Part shown: positions 56,801 to 64,000 of the stretch, piece by piece | Layout: each line of letters starts with the position of its first letter | Position numbering within the stretch: the first letter of the stretch is position 1 | Source: Mesorhizobium atlanticum | GTDB lineage: Bacteria > Pseudomonadota > Alphaproteobacteria > Rhizobiales > Rhizobiaceae | Length of the DNA: 64,000 nt | Direction of reading: 5' to 3' | Assembly: GCF_003289965.1 (NCBI RefSeq) | Contig: NZ_QMBQ01000004.1 | Span: 712,797-776,796, forward strand | Notes under the pieces: generated by a model | What the model was told of the DNA's origin: nothing | Databases searched by the model: none | The model's input: only the letters and a program-made list of their open reading frames with translations | Program-made: the position numbers and the translations under genes

Positions 56801-57412
56801 TTAACCAATGATCATGTCGGCCGGCCGGCGCCGCGCCAGCACCCGTTCGATGTTCGGCATGTCGTTGGAGGCGATCCAGGCGCGGGCGTCCTCATCCGAC
56901 TTGCCGTGCTCGCGCCAGCGCTCCATCAGCCGGCGCTCGAGCTCATGGCGCGGCACGTCGACGAAGATGGTGAAATCGAACAAAGGCGCCAGCCGCGACC
57001 ACGGCTCCTCGTCGAGCAGCAGGTAGTTGCCCTCGACCAGGATGAATTTGGTGTCGGCGGAAACGATCTCGGCCGCCGCGCGCGACAGTTCGCTGCTGCG
57101 GTCGAAGACCGGAATGGCGATATCGGGTTCGCCTGTGCGGATGCGCTTCAACAGCGTCTCGAAGCCGGCGAAATCGAAGGTTTCCGGCGCGCCCTTGCGG
57201 GAACGCAGGCCGCGGCGGTTGAGGATGATGTCGTCATAATGGAAGCCGTCCATCGGCACGACCTCTGAACTGCCCTCAGGCAGAAGCTCATGCAGGCTCG
57301 CCGACAGCGTCGACTTGCCGGAACCCGGCGGACCGGCAATGGCAACGACGAAGCGCTTGGCCTTGCCGGCGCGCTTGAAGATGGCGGCTGTGATATGGGC
57401 GATCTCGGACAT
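56801..57412 (-). CDS. Uridine kinase/PanK-like P-loop kinase (FrcK-like)
   Basis: 203 residues. Walker A AGPPGSGKST, VVPMDGFHYDD (substrate loop) and FILVEGNYLLLDEEPW. It resembles the kinase encoded with fructose ABC transporters in rhizobia (FrcK) and phosphoribulokinase/uridine kinase proteins. ATG 57412 with AGAGG five bases before. Substrate uncertain; no transporter genes adjoin it here. Confidence 0.8.
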   Translation of the reverse strand: MSEIAHITAAIFKRAGKAKRFVVAIAGPPGSGKSTLSASLHELLPEGSSEVVPMDGFHYDDIILNRRGLRSRKGAPETFDFAGFETLLKRIRTGEPDIAIPVFDRSSELSRAAAEIVSADTKFILVEGNYLLLDEEPWSRLAPLFDFTIFVDVPRHELERRLMERWREHGKSDEDARAWIASNDMPNIERVLARRRPADMIIG

Positions 57413-57584
57413 CGGCACCTCTTCGGTAAGGTTGCGGCCGGTATCTTGGCGGGTGTCGGTGGAAAATTCAAACCTCGTTCCTGGATGCCGAGGTTTCTCC
57501 GATTGTTTGGCGGCCGCCGGCTTTCGAGATTAGCCGGTGCAGAATCTGCTCCGCTTGCATCCTTCGGCCAAGGTCACGGAATGG

Positions 57585-57632
57585 ATTCCAGGATCTTCGC
57601 GACGGAGCTTCGCTCCTGCTTCGCCCTGGAAT
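57585..57632. repeat. ATTCCAGG-family palindromic repeat (family C)
   Basis: ATTCCAGG ... CCTGGAAT arms enclosing GACGGAGCTTCGCTCC. It lies in the 235-base gap between the epimerase stop and the kinase start, which otherwise holds nothing recognisable. Only copy in the window. Confidence 0.65.
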
Positions 57633-57647
57633 GACGAACCAGCGGGC

Positions 57648-58754
57648 TTACGCCGGAACTGACCGGCCGATGCGCAGAAATTCGCCGTCGAACGGCACCT
57701 CCTTCACCGCGCCGTTCGGCGCACGGATGCGCAATCGATCGGTCGCTGCCTCAATGTCGGCAGGCGCTCCCGCCTCGGCGAACGGAACCGCGCCGATCAC
57801 ATGGCGGAACGAGACCGACCGGCCCTCGGCGAGCGCGAAGGCCGTCGGCACGCCTTCATGCTTCAGCCAGCTGTCGCCGAGCGAGGCGGCATGGCCGATC
57901 GCGCTGCGGCCGTCCTCGATGCCGAGCACGCCGAGATGGCGGCCGCTCCAGGGCGCGTAGTCGCGGCCGCCATTCGAGAACCACAGCATCGTCACCGGCA
58001 GTTCGGCCGGGTTCTTCAGCACCAGCACCAGGTCCCGCTCGGCGCGCCGCGCAATCGCCGTCCAGCCCGGGCCGCCGTGATCCGCCTCGACCAGCGTGAT
58101 GAAATCCTCGCGCTTGTCCTCCACGCGGTAGTCGGTGAGATCTGTGGTGCCGCCGGCGGCGAGCGGGAACTGCGTGAGGTCGGCGGTACGGGCCGGATAG
58201 GCCAGCATGAAGCGGCCGCGCGCCGGGTCGGGCTCCAGCGGCGCCGGGGGCGTGACGGCGACGCGCTTGGGCGAGAAGGCGAGCCGGCCGCCGCCTTGCA
58301 TGACCGTCATCGGATGATGGGCAACGGAGATCGCGCCCGAGCCGCCGGACAAGACGTGCTCCTGGTAGAGAAAGGGGTGGCCGTCGCGCAGCGTGAAGAT
58401 TTTGTCGACGGCTGCCCCCATCACCTTGCGGCGCAGCCGGAAGGCGGCGCGCCAGCCGCCGGCAATGGCGCCGTTCTCGACGACGTCCCATTCGCTGTTG
58501 GCCGGCCAGCCATGCAGAGGCGCGGGCTCGACATCGCTGGTGGAAAAAGGGGCGCAGAGGAAATCGCCGGAGAGGCGCACGGTGCCTTCAGGCAAGTTCG
58601 CGGGCAATGTCTCGCGCGGCGAGCCGACCCAGGGCGCGCGATGCAGCGGCTTCAGGACGCGGCCGTCGGCCTCGACCTCCATGGCGGCGACATGGCCGAC
58701 GGCGAGATCGAGCGAGACGGAGATGCCCTTTGCGCCGATCGTGACGGTGTCCAT
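57648..58754 (-). CDS. Aldose 1-epimerase-like (galactose mutarotase fold) protein
   Basis: 368 residues; beta-rich sequence with APLHGWPANSEWDV and VAHHPMTVMQGGG, where the histidines match the mutarotase active-site pattern. Likely acts on a free sugar anomer in the cytoplasm. Start at 58754 (MDTVTIGAKG) with GGGAGGCATTC upstream; the longer frame is not conserved-looking. Substrate unknown. Confidence 0.7.
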   Translation of the reverse strand: MDTVTIGAKGISVSLDLAVGHVAAMEVEADGRVLKPLHRAPWVGSPRETLPANLPEGTVRLSGDFLCAPFSTSDVEPAPLHGWPANSEWDVVENGAIAGGWRAAFRLRRKVMGAAVDKIFTLRDGHPFLYQEHVLSGGSGAISVAHHPMTVMQGGGRLAFSPKRVAVTPPAPLEPDPARGRFMLAYPARTADLTQFPLAAGGTTDLTDYRVEDKREDFITLVEADHGGPGWTAIARRAERDLVLVLKNPAELPVTMLWFSNGGRDYAPWSGRHLGVLGIEDGRSAIGHAASLGDSWLKHEGVPTAFALAEGRSVSFRHVIGAVPFAEAGAPADIEAATDRLRIRAPNGAVKEVPFDGEFLRIGRSVPA

Positions 58755-59126
58755 GAATGCCTCCCGCGAATCTTTTGGTGGCCGGCAGCAGAGCCTGCTC
58801 AGGGCTCTCGGCGCAAGCGCGGTGATTGGCAATTTGCATCAGCCGAGCCTCAGTCCGGACGAGAAAACCAATTCTTGACCGTCGGCGCCGCCCCTCATCG
58901 CCCTGCCGGGCACTTCTCCCCGTATAGTGACGGGGAGAAGGGGCTGGCCGCAAACTCGGCGCCTTCCCGGCAACGTTGGCGATTGGCGGAACCCGCGATG
59001 ACTGCCCCCTCTCCCCGTCACTAAACGGGGAGAGGATGCCGGCAGGCAGGTGAGGGGCGGCGCCGACGCTGGAAGAAAATATCCACTCTCAACCCACAGG
59101 CGGGTTTCGCGGCGAGCAGGCCTTCA
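58755..59126. repeat. 372-base gap with two facing palindromic repeats (family A2)
   Basis: Units at 58891-58941 (CTTCTCCCCGTATAGTGACG, preceded by CGGCGCCGCCCCTCATC) and 59006-59064 (CTCTCCCCGTCACTAAACGG, followed by GTGAGGGGCGGCGCC). The remaining sequence has no gene that I can support; the promoter of the epimerase-like gene should lie at 58755-58880. Confidence 0.8.
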
Positions 59127-61040
59127 CTATTGCCTCTTATACTCTCGCACTGGCGACTTGGTGCCGTCGGTATAGGTCACCTGCACCGCCATCGATTTCA
59201 CGTCGTCCTTGACCTTGAAGTAGGGCTGGTAGTCGGAGGGAATGGCGTAGGGATCCTTGGCGTCGCAGGGCGGCATCTTGATCTCCTTGTCGAGCGCGGT
59301 GCCGTTGAGGCTGTAATGCACCTCCTTGATGGCGCAGCGGTAGGACAGCATCTGGGTGAAATAGACCAGGCCGCGATTGCCGCCGGAATCGAAGGCGATC
59401 CACGACGTCCAGAACTGATCGAGGATCTGCTTGTTCTCCTGCTGGAGCGAGCTGTCGGGGTCGAAACGGATGTCGAACGGGCCGGTCTCGCGGCCGCGGA
59501 TGTCGAGATATTTGATGGCGATGGTGGTGGCGGCGGTGCTGTCCGGCAATTCGAAGCTCGGATTGGGCATCGGCTTGCCGGTGCGCTGGTCGTTCATCGC
59601 CATCACCCCGGTGTCGGTGAAGGGGCCGGAGTCGCCAAGCCGCCAGGAGATCGCCGTCGCCGGCTCCGGCAGCGAGATCGTCATCGACCAGCCGGCATTG
59701 GAGCGCATCGGCGTCAGCGTCGGCACGAAGCGCGACGGGTCGAGCACATCGCCCAGCGCCGTCAGCCGGCTGCGGCTGCGGTCGAGCCAGTCGGCCAGTT
59801 GCGCCTGGTCGACGAAATATTTGAGCAGGCCGCCGTCCTTCTCGTAGGAGACGAATTTGCTCAGCGCCTGGGCCTCGCTGCGTTTGTCGGCGAGCGTCTG
59901 GCTGCCGAGGCGATCCTCCGAGAATTCCTGCGCCAGGAGAAAGTAAGCCGGCGCGTAATCCGGGTTGTCCGCGATGAAGGCGTTGAGCTTGTCGAGCCGC
60001 TGCGCATCGTCGAACTGCAGCAGATGCACGAGCTTGATCGAGGGCGCCTTGGCCTTTTCCGCCAGCGTGCCGAACACTTCGCGGGCGCCGGCCTTGCCGT
60101 CCTGGACCCTGAGCAGCGTGGCAAAGCGCGTATAGGGATCGATCGCGTCGACATCGAAGCCGGCAAAGGCGAGATAGGAGCGGCGGGCGTTGAGCATGTC
60201 GCCGGCGAGCTCATAGACGCGGGCATTGTGGTAGAACTCGTCGGGACGTTTCGGATCGGCGATCGCTCCGCCCTGCGCGGAAAGCTGCGCGAAGCCCTTG
60301 GCGATCGTGTCGATCGAAGCGGCGATCTGCTCGGTGGTCGCCTGCAGCTTTTCAGCCTGCGCCTGCTGCTGTTGCTGGCCGGCGGCCAAGGTGTCGGTGG
60401 TCTGCTTGACCGCTTCGACGGCCTTCTGCGTCTCGGCACCCTGCACCGTCTGCTGTTGCTGGGCAGAAGCGATCTGCTCCGCCTTCTGCGCGACCGTATC
60501 CGTGGTCTGCTTCACCGCCTCCACGGTCTTTTGCGTCTCGGCGCCCTGCGCCACCTGCTGTTGCTGGGCGGAAGCGATCTGCTCGGCGGTCTTGGCGACC
60601 GTGTCGGTCGACTTCTTGACCTCCTCGACCGTTTTCTGCGTCTCGGTGACCGTCTGCTCGATCTTCGCCACCTTCTGCGAGACGATGCCCAGCGATTGCT
60701 GCAGCTCGGCGACCGCCGGCACGAGATTGGCGATGACGCCGTTCTGCGAATTCGTTTCCTGCTGGATGCCGTAGACGCCGCCGGCGATCGCCGCGGCACT
60801 TGTGGCGAAGATCAGCGCCGGCATCGCCTTGGCGGCCAGCACCAGCCGCAGCACCATGGCGATGGCAATGATGATGGCCGCGACGGCGGCGACCAGGGCA
60901 ATGTAGGCGGCAAAGGGTCCCAGCGGGTTGAGCACGTCGCCGACCGCGCCGCTGATGAAGGCGAAACTCGCCGCCCATTTGCCGGTGCGGCTGAGCGACG
61001 CCCTGAGCAACGAGGTCGTACCCGTGGCGATTTCCGACAT
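59127..61040 (-). CDS. Membrane-anchored coiled-coil protein with internal 35-residue repeats
   Basis: 637 residues from ATG 61040; upstream frame is repeat DNA. Two N-terminal helices (about 41-70 and 73-92), then a coiled coil of three near-identical 35-residue units at about 133-232 (ETQKTVEAVKQTTDTVAQKA, EQIASAQQQQ), an alpha-helical TPR-like part (about 255-400, FYHNARVYELAGDMLNARRS) and a beta-rich C-terminal domain with two short Cys segments (YRCAIKEVHY, PPCDAKDPY). I do not recognise the family. The layout suggests a periplasmic sensor or cell-envelope spacer anchored in the inner membrane. Confidence 0.75.
   Translation of the reverse strand: MSEIATGTTSLLRASLSRTGKWAASFAFISGAVGDVLNPLGPFAAYIALVAAVAAIIIAIAMVLRLVLAAKAMPALIFATSAAAIAGGVYGIQQETNSQNGVIANLVPAVAELQQSLGIVSQKVAKIEQTVTETQKTVEEVKKSTDTVAKTAEQIASAQQQQVAQGAETQKTVEAVKQTTDTVAQKAEQIASAQQQQTVQGAETQKAVEAVKQTTDTLAAGQQQQQAQAEKLQATTEQIAASIDTIAKGFAQLSAQGGAIADPKRPDEFYHNARVYELAGDMLNARRSYLAFAGFDVDAIDPYTRFATLLRVQDGKAGAREVFGTLAEKAKAPSIKLVHLLQFDDAQRLDKLNAFIADNPDYAPAYFLLAQEFSEDRLGSQTLADKRSEAQALSKFVSYEKDGGLLKYFVDQAQLADWLDRSRSRLTALGDVLDPSRFVPTLTPMRSNAGWSMTISLPEPATAISWRLGDSGPFTDTGVMAMNDQRTGKPMPNPSFELPDSTAATTIAIKYLDIRGRETGPFDIRFDPDSSLQQENKQILDQFWTSWIAFDSGGNRGLVYFTQMLSYRCAIKEVHYSLNGTALDKEIKMPPCDAKDPYAIPSDYQPYFKVKDDVKSMAVQVTYTDGTKSPVREYKRQ
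60345..60644 (-). repeat. Three tandem coding repeats of about 105 bases
   Basis: Encode the 35-residue coiled-coil units of the membrane protein; units 1 and 2 are complete and unit 3 is shortened at its end. Confidence 0.8.
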
Positions 61041-61594
61041 GCCGATCCCCCCAAATCCAAGCGGCGACATATTAGCGGAAAGGAGGTGGGGATGGCAAAA
61101 GCGATGCTGGCGGTTGGCGAAAGCCCGCGCGACATCTGATCTCCCCCCTTGCGGGGGAGATGTCCGGCAGGACAGAGAGGGGTGTGAAGGATGGCGGCGC
61201 TGCAAGATCAAGGTTCCTCGCCCCACGCAGTGGGGAGAGGTGGCTCGGCGAAGCCGAGACGGAGAGGGGAGCGCCCTACGAAGCCCCCGCTCCGTCCGCT
61301 TCGCGGCCACCTCTCCCCCGCCTTTGGCGGGGGCGAGGAACCCCAGCCTCGAGTCGCCAGGACAGCACCCCTATGCCCTGCCGGGCTTTCGTCACTCGGA
61401 AGCCAAGCAATTGGCTTCCCGCCCGCTACGCGGACCGCTCCTCAACCCCCGCGCGGGGGGAGATTGGCAGCGTCGCCGACGGCGCGAACCCCCCAAAACC
61501 TGGGCAAATGCCTTCTTGCAGCCGTTAACCAGTTGGACGCGGCATATGGGTTACGTTAGCTTCGCCGCATCTCAGCAACAGCTTTAGAACAGTC
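61041..61594. repeat. 554-base gap filled with a mosaic of palindromic repeats
   Basis: From left: A1 unit (61137-61183), then two facing units of a different sequence (A4: CCTCGCCCC...GTGGGGAGAGGTGGCTCGGC at about 61217-61265 and its inverted partner to 61343), then an A1 partner interrupted by a GAAGCCAAGCAATTGGCTTC hairpin (61363-61472). No gene is supported; the last 100 bases should carry the carboxypeptidase promoter. Confidence 0.8.
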
Positions 61595-62653
61595 TTGCCC
61601 CCTACCTTCCCTCTCCTCCAGAAACTCATCGCCCTGTTGGCATTGCTCGCGCTGGTCGCCGGCTGCACGACGGCGGCGCCGCCGGAAAGCGTGCTTGCCG
61701 TGCCGGCGCAGCCGCAGAAATATGCAGCGATCGTGGTCGACGCCTCGACCGGCAAGACCTTGTTCGAGGTCAATTCGCGGTCGCAGCGCTATCCGGCCTC
61801 GCTGACCAAGATGATGACGCTCTACATGCTGTTCGAGGCGATGGAGAGCGGCCGGGTGACCAAGGAAACGCGGATTCCGGTTTCCGATCACGCCGCCTCG
61901 CAGCCGCCGACGAAGCTGCGCTTCCGGCGCGGCGAGACGATCGACGTCGATTCCGCCATCCGCGCCATGGTGGTGAAGTCGGCAAACGACGTGGCGGTGG
62001 CGGTGGGCGAATATCTGGGCGGCGGCTCGGAGGACCAGTTCGCGGCGATGATGACCGCCAAGGCGCGCTCGCTCGGCATGAGCGGCACCAATTTCCGCAA
62101 CGCCTGCGGCCTGCCCGACGACGGCCAGGTGACCACGGCGCGCGACATGGCGGTGCTGGGCATGGCGCTGGAGAAGCGCTTCCCGCAGCATTTCCACTAT
62201 TTCTCCGAAAGCGACTTCATGTTCCGCGGCCGGCTGGTGCGCGGCCACAACGACATGCTGGGCCGCGTGCGCGGCGTCGACGGCATCAAGACCGGCTACA
62301 TAAGGGCGTCCGGCTACAACATCGTCACTTCCTACAATGCCGACGGCCGGCACCTGATCGTGGTGGTGATGGGCGCCGATAGCGCGCGCCAGCGTAACGA
62401 CCATGTCGAGGCGCTGATCCAGCGCAGCCTCGGACCGACGATCGCCGATGCAGGCCAGCCCCGGCTGATGTATTCCGGGCAGCAGCCGGCTTCGCCACCG
62501 CCCACCCTACTTCCGCCGGCGGACTCGTCATTGCCCGGATTGCCGCCGCCGGGTTCGGCGACATCTGTGGCGACGCAGCCGGGTCAGACGGGATCCGATT
62601 TTCCGTCTCCGGACCTGGCATCGCCCGGTGCGCCACTGCTGCCGACGCAGTAG
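61595..62653 (+). CDS. D-alanyl-D-alanine carboxypeptidase, lipoprotein
   Basis: 352 residues. Lipobox LVAGC with C24; penicillin-binding motifs SxxK (S69-LTK), SAND and GIKTGYI. The C-terminal 70 residues are Pro/Ser-rich. Trims the terminal D-Ala of peptidoglycan pentapeptides in the periplasm. The start is TTG 61595: an in-frame stop lies at 61526, and no ATG or GTG precedes the signal peptide. Confidence 0.88.
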   Translation: MPPTFPLLQKLIALLALLALVAGCTTAAPPESVLAVPAQPQKYAAIVVDASTGKTLFEVNSRSQRYPASLTKMMTLYMLFEAMESGRVTKETRIPVSDHAASQPPTKLRFRRGETIDVDSAIRAMVVKSANDVAVAVGEYLGGGSEDQFAAMMTAKARSLGMSGTNFRNACGLPDDGQVTTARDMAVLGMALEKRFPQHFHYFSESDFMFRGRLVRGHNDMLGRVRGVDGIKTGYIRASGYNIVTSYNADGRHLIVVVMGADSARQRNDHVEALIQRSLGPTIADAGQPRLMYSGQQPASPPPTLLPPADSSLPGLPPPGSATSVATQPGQTGSDFPSPDLASPGAPLLPTQ

Positions 62654-62702
62654 GGCGGCGGGGCGGCGAACGGGAAAGTCCGAGACGCCGGCGGGACAGC
62701 GC

Positions 62703-62860
62703 CCGCCCTCTGGCCTGCCGGTCATCTCCCCCACTTGGGGGGAGATCAGATGTCGCGCCGGCTTTCGCCAATCGCCAAAGTTGCACGATAGGGCGGAGCG
62801 CCGAAACCGCCAATCTCCCCCCTTGTGGGGGAGATGTCCGGCAGGACAGAGGGGGGCGCG
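62703..62860. repeat. Inverted pair of palindromic repeats (family A1)
   Basis: CTGCCGGTCATCTCCCCC and inverted partner GGGGGAGATGTCCGGCAGG, in the 294-base gap between convergent carboxypeptidase and universal-stress genes; likely bidirectional terminator. Confidence 0.85.
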
Positions 62861-62947
62861 AAGGATCGCTGCCTATCTCGCCTTTCGCTGCCGCAAGGGT
62901 CTGCCCAGATTCAGGTCAGGCCGGCTTCACCTGAATATCGCTGGACC

Positions 62948-63397
62948 CTACCGAACCACCAGCACCGGGATCGTCGTAAGCGATACCACCTCCGCCGTCT
63001 GGCTGCCCAGCACCAGCCGGCCCAGCCCGCGGCGACCGTGCGATGCCATGACGATGAGGTCGGAGGCTTCGCTGCCGGCGACCTCCAGGATCGCCTCGGC
63101 GGGCGTCCGGTTCTCGATATGGACGCCCTTCGAGCCGACGCCCTTGGCATCCGCCTCGGCCTTGCATTTGCCGAGCAGCTCGCTGGCGTATTTGCGCGCG
63201 CTTTCCTCGTAATTGACCAACTCGTCGGCGGCGACATAGCCGGCCATCGCGCCGCCCCAGGCCAAGGTCGGGAACGGCTCGGAGACCGTGACGAAGGTAA
63301 CCGTGGCGCCCAGGCCCTTGGCCAACTCCAGCCCGTGGGCGACGCCCTTCTGGGCGAGCTCGGAGCCGTCAGTGGCGATGAGGATTTTCTTGTACAT
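62948..63397 (-). CDS. Universal stress protein (UspA family)
   Basis: 149 residues. KKILIATDGSELAQKGVAHG at the start and the ATP-binding GSxxxxVV-type end (MASHGRRGLGRLVLGSQTAE). Cytoplasmic stress-response nucleotide-binding protein. Confidence 0.92.
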   Translation of the reverse strand: MYKKILIATDGSELAQKGVAHGLELAKGLGATVTFVTVSEPFPTLAWGGAMAGYVAADELVNYEESARKYASELLGKCKAEADAKGVGSKGVHIENRTPAEAILEVAGSEASDLIVMASHGRRGLGRLVLGSQTAEVVSLTTIPVLVVR

Positions 63398-63703
63398 GGT
63401 GGCGATCCCTCTTTTGCGGGGCGATGCGCCCCAGTGGCGGGAGCCTGAACGGTCAGGCCTGATGTCGATATAGTCAGCCTATCAGGCCCGCCACAGGGGC
63501 CAGCTTGATGTGGATCAAGGCCAGGCGGCGGAGACGATTGCGCCAGGGGTGGTCGTGAAATCGCCGGCGGCGCTCCCCTCTCCGTCTCGGCTTCGCCGAG
63601 CCACCTCTCCCCGCTCCGCGGGGCGAGGAACCCAAACTGCGAGGTCGCGCCCTCGGCGATTGGCGTTTCCTCGCCCCAGCAAAGCGGGGAGAGCCGGATC
63701 GGC
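63398..63703. repeat. Promoter gap with palindromic repeats (family A4), the second truncated
   Basis: 63398-63575 holds the universal stress gene's upstream region with no recognised site. A complete A4 unit follows at 63577-63635 (CGGCTTCGCCGAGCCACCTC, GCTCCGCGGGGCGAGGAA). Its partner begins CCTCGCCCCAGCAAAGCGGG at 63668 and stops after GGAGAG near 63693, where insertion-sequence-like DNA begins. Confidence 0.7.
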
Positions 63704-64000
63704 TGTCCGAACCGGATAGATAGGTAACAGAATGGACCGATTAGATGGGTGACAGTTTTCTCGCCAGCCGGGAGGACCGGCGATGGTTTGGCGAGAGACT
63801 GGCATCATGGATGAACGGCTTCGGTTTGTTGTGGAGTGCCTATCTGGTGAGGAGACGATGACGCAGCTTTGCGCGGCCTTCGAGATCTCACGCAAGACCG
63901 GCTACAAATGGCTTGGACGTTACCGGGAGACCGGCCCGGAAGGCCTGCACGACCGGCCGCGGGCGCCGCTCGATCACGGCCGGGCAACGGCAGCCGAGCT
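63704..64000 (+). mobile_element. Left end of an IS481-family insertion sequence
   Basis: The end begins TGTCCGAACC and carries two similar 22-base blocks, GAACCGGATAGATAGGTAAC (63709-) and GGACCGATTAGATGGGTGAC (63734-), each ending CAG. The transposase gene starts 28 bases after the second. The right end is outside the window. Confidence 0.65.
63783..64000 (+). CDS. IS481-family transposase, N-terminal part
   Basis: 72 codons and still open at the edge. MVWRETGIMDERLRFV, then a helix-turn-helix (TQLCAAFEISRKTGYKWLGR) and YRETGPEGLHDRPRAP, typical of the IS481 group. The DDE catalytic core lies beyond the window. Confidence 0.85.
   Translation, partial: MVWRETGIMDERLRFVVECLSGEETMTQLCAAFEISRKTGYKWLGRYRETGPEGLHDRPRAPLDHGRATAAE

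Noticed and set aside
59130..61139. 669-codon plus-strand frame opposite the coiled-coil membrane protein
   Set aside because: It is the complementary reading of a high-GC gene with Leu/Asp/Arg-rich non-protein-like composition and no family motif.

Overview
The window reads as chromosomal DNA of a Mesorhizobium-like member of the Rhizobiales. The evidence is the high G+C content, dense ATGA-type gene overlaps, a complete smo/mtlK polyol operon, NodF/NodE-like proteins, and families of short palindromic repeats in many intergenic gaps. Identification is by protein recognition only; no searches were run.

Layout. (1) 1-8141: the end of a hydantoinase-B gene converges on a tightly overlapping six-gene minus-strand operon. 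It encodes the FAD subunit and a fused Fe-S/Mo subunit of a xanthine-dehydrogenase-type hydroxylase, a 6-hydroxynicotinate-reductase-like protein, a UPF0280 protein, a DUF1185 protein and a MarR regulator. (2) 8452-20026: pncA, an NhaD-type antiporter, a livKHMGF branched-chain-type ABC operon, a polytopic membrane protein, pncB and a LysR regulator. (3) 20242-26215: an agmatinase-family ureohydrolase, a polar amino-acid ABC transporter without its ATPase, a MATE exporter and an AraC regulator. (4) 26445-43866: two polyol systems that converge head-on at 31.7 kb. The plus-strand one is ABC transporter plus zinc polyol dehydrogenase. The minus-strand one is smoEFGKS-mtlK-HAD-FGGY kinase, followed by a LysR gene, a DUF1127 gene, a SorC-type repressor and a second HAD phosphatase. 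(5) 43941-53798: a class II aldolase, then a complete urease set (ureD, A, B, C, E, F, G) interleaved with DUF1272, HupE/UreJ, membrane, GST and DUF3995 genes. Two secreted paralogues lie antisense between ureB and ureC. (6) 53995-64000: a NodF-like acyl carrier protein and NodE-like ketosynthase, a Nu-class GST, a basic Ala/Lys protein, a FrcK-like kinase, an epimerase-fold protein, a coiled-coil membrane protein, a D-Ala-D-Ala carboxypeptidase lipoprotein, a universal stress protein and the left end of an IS481-family element.

How the genes work together. The first region looks like a catabolic module for an N-heterocycle: hydroxylation, ring reduction, then ATP-dependent lactam opening. 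A plausible dedicated importer (liv) and NAD-salvage genes lie nearby. The polyol region imports sugar alcohols, oxidises them to ketoses and phosphorylates the products. Paired AGCAATTGCT-like sites at the smoE and sorC promoters suggest that the SorC protein controls the system. Urease and the ureohydrolase both point to nitrogen scavenging.

The most unusual features are a palindromic repeat translated in frame inside the molybdenum hydroxylase, repeats that appear to replace the start regions of two membrane-protein genes, hairpins after every solute-binding-protein gene, the two secreted paralogues inside the urease cluster, and a NodFE-like pair with no nod genes around it.
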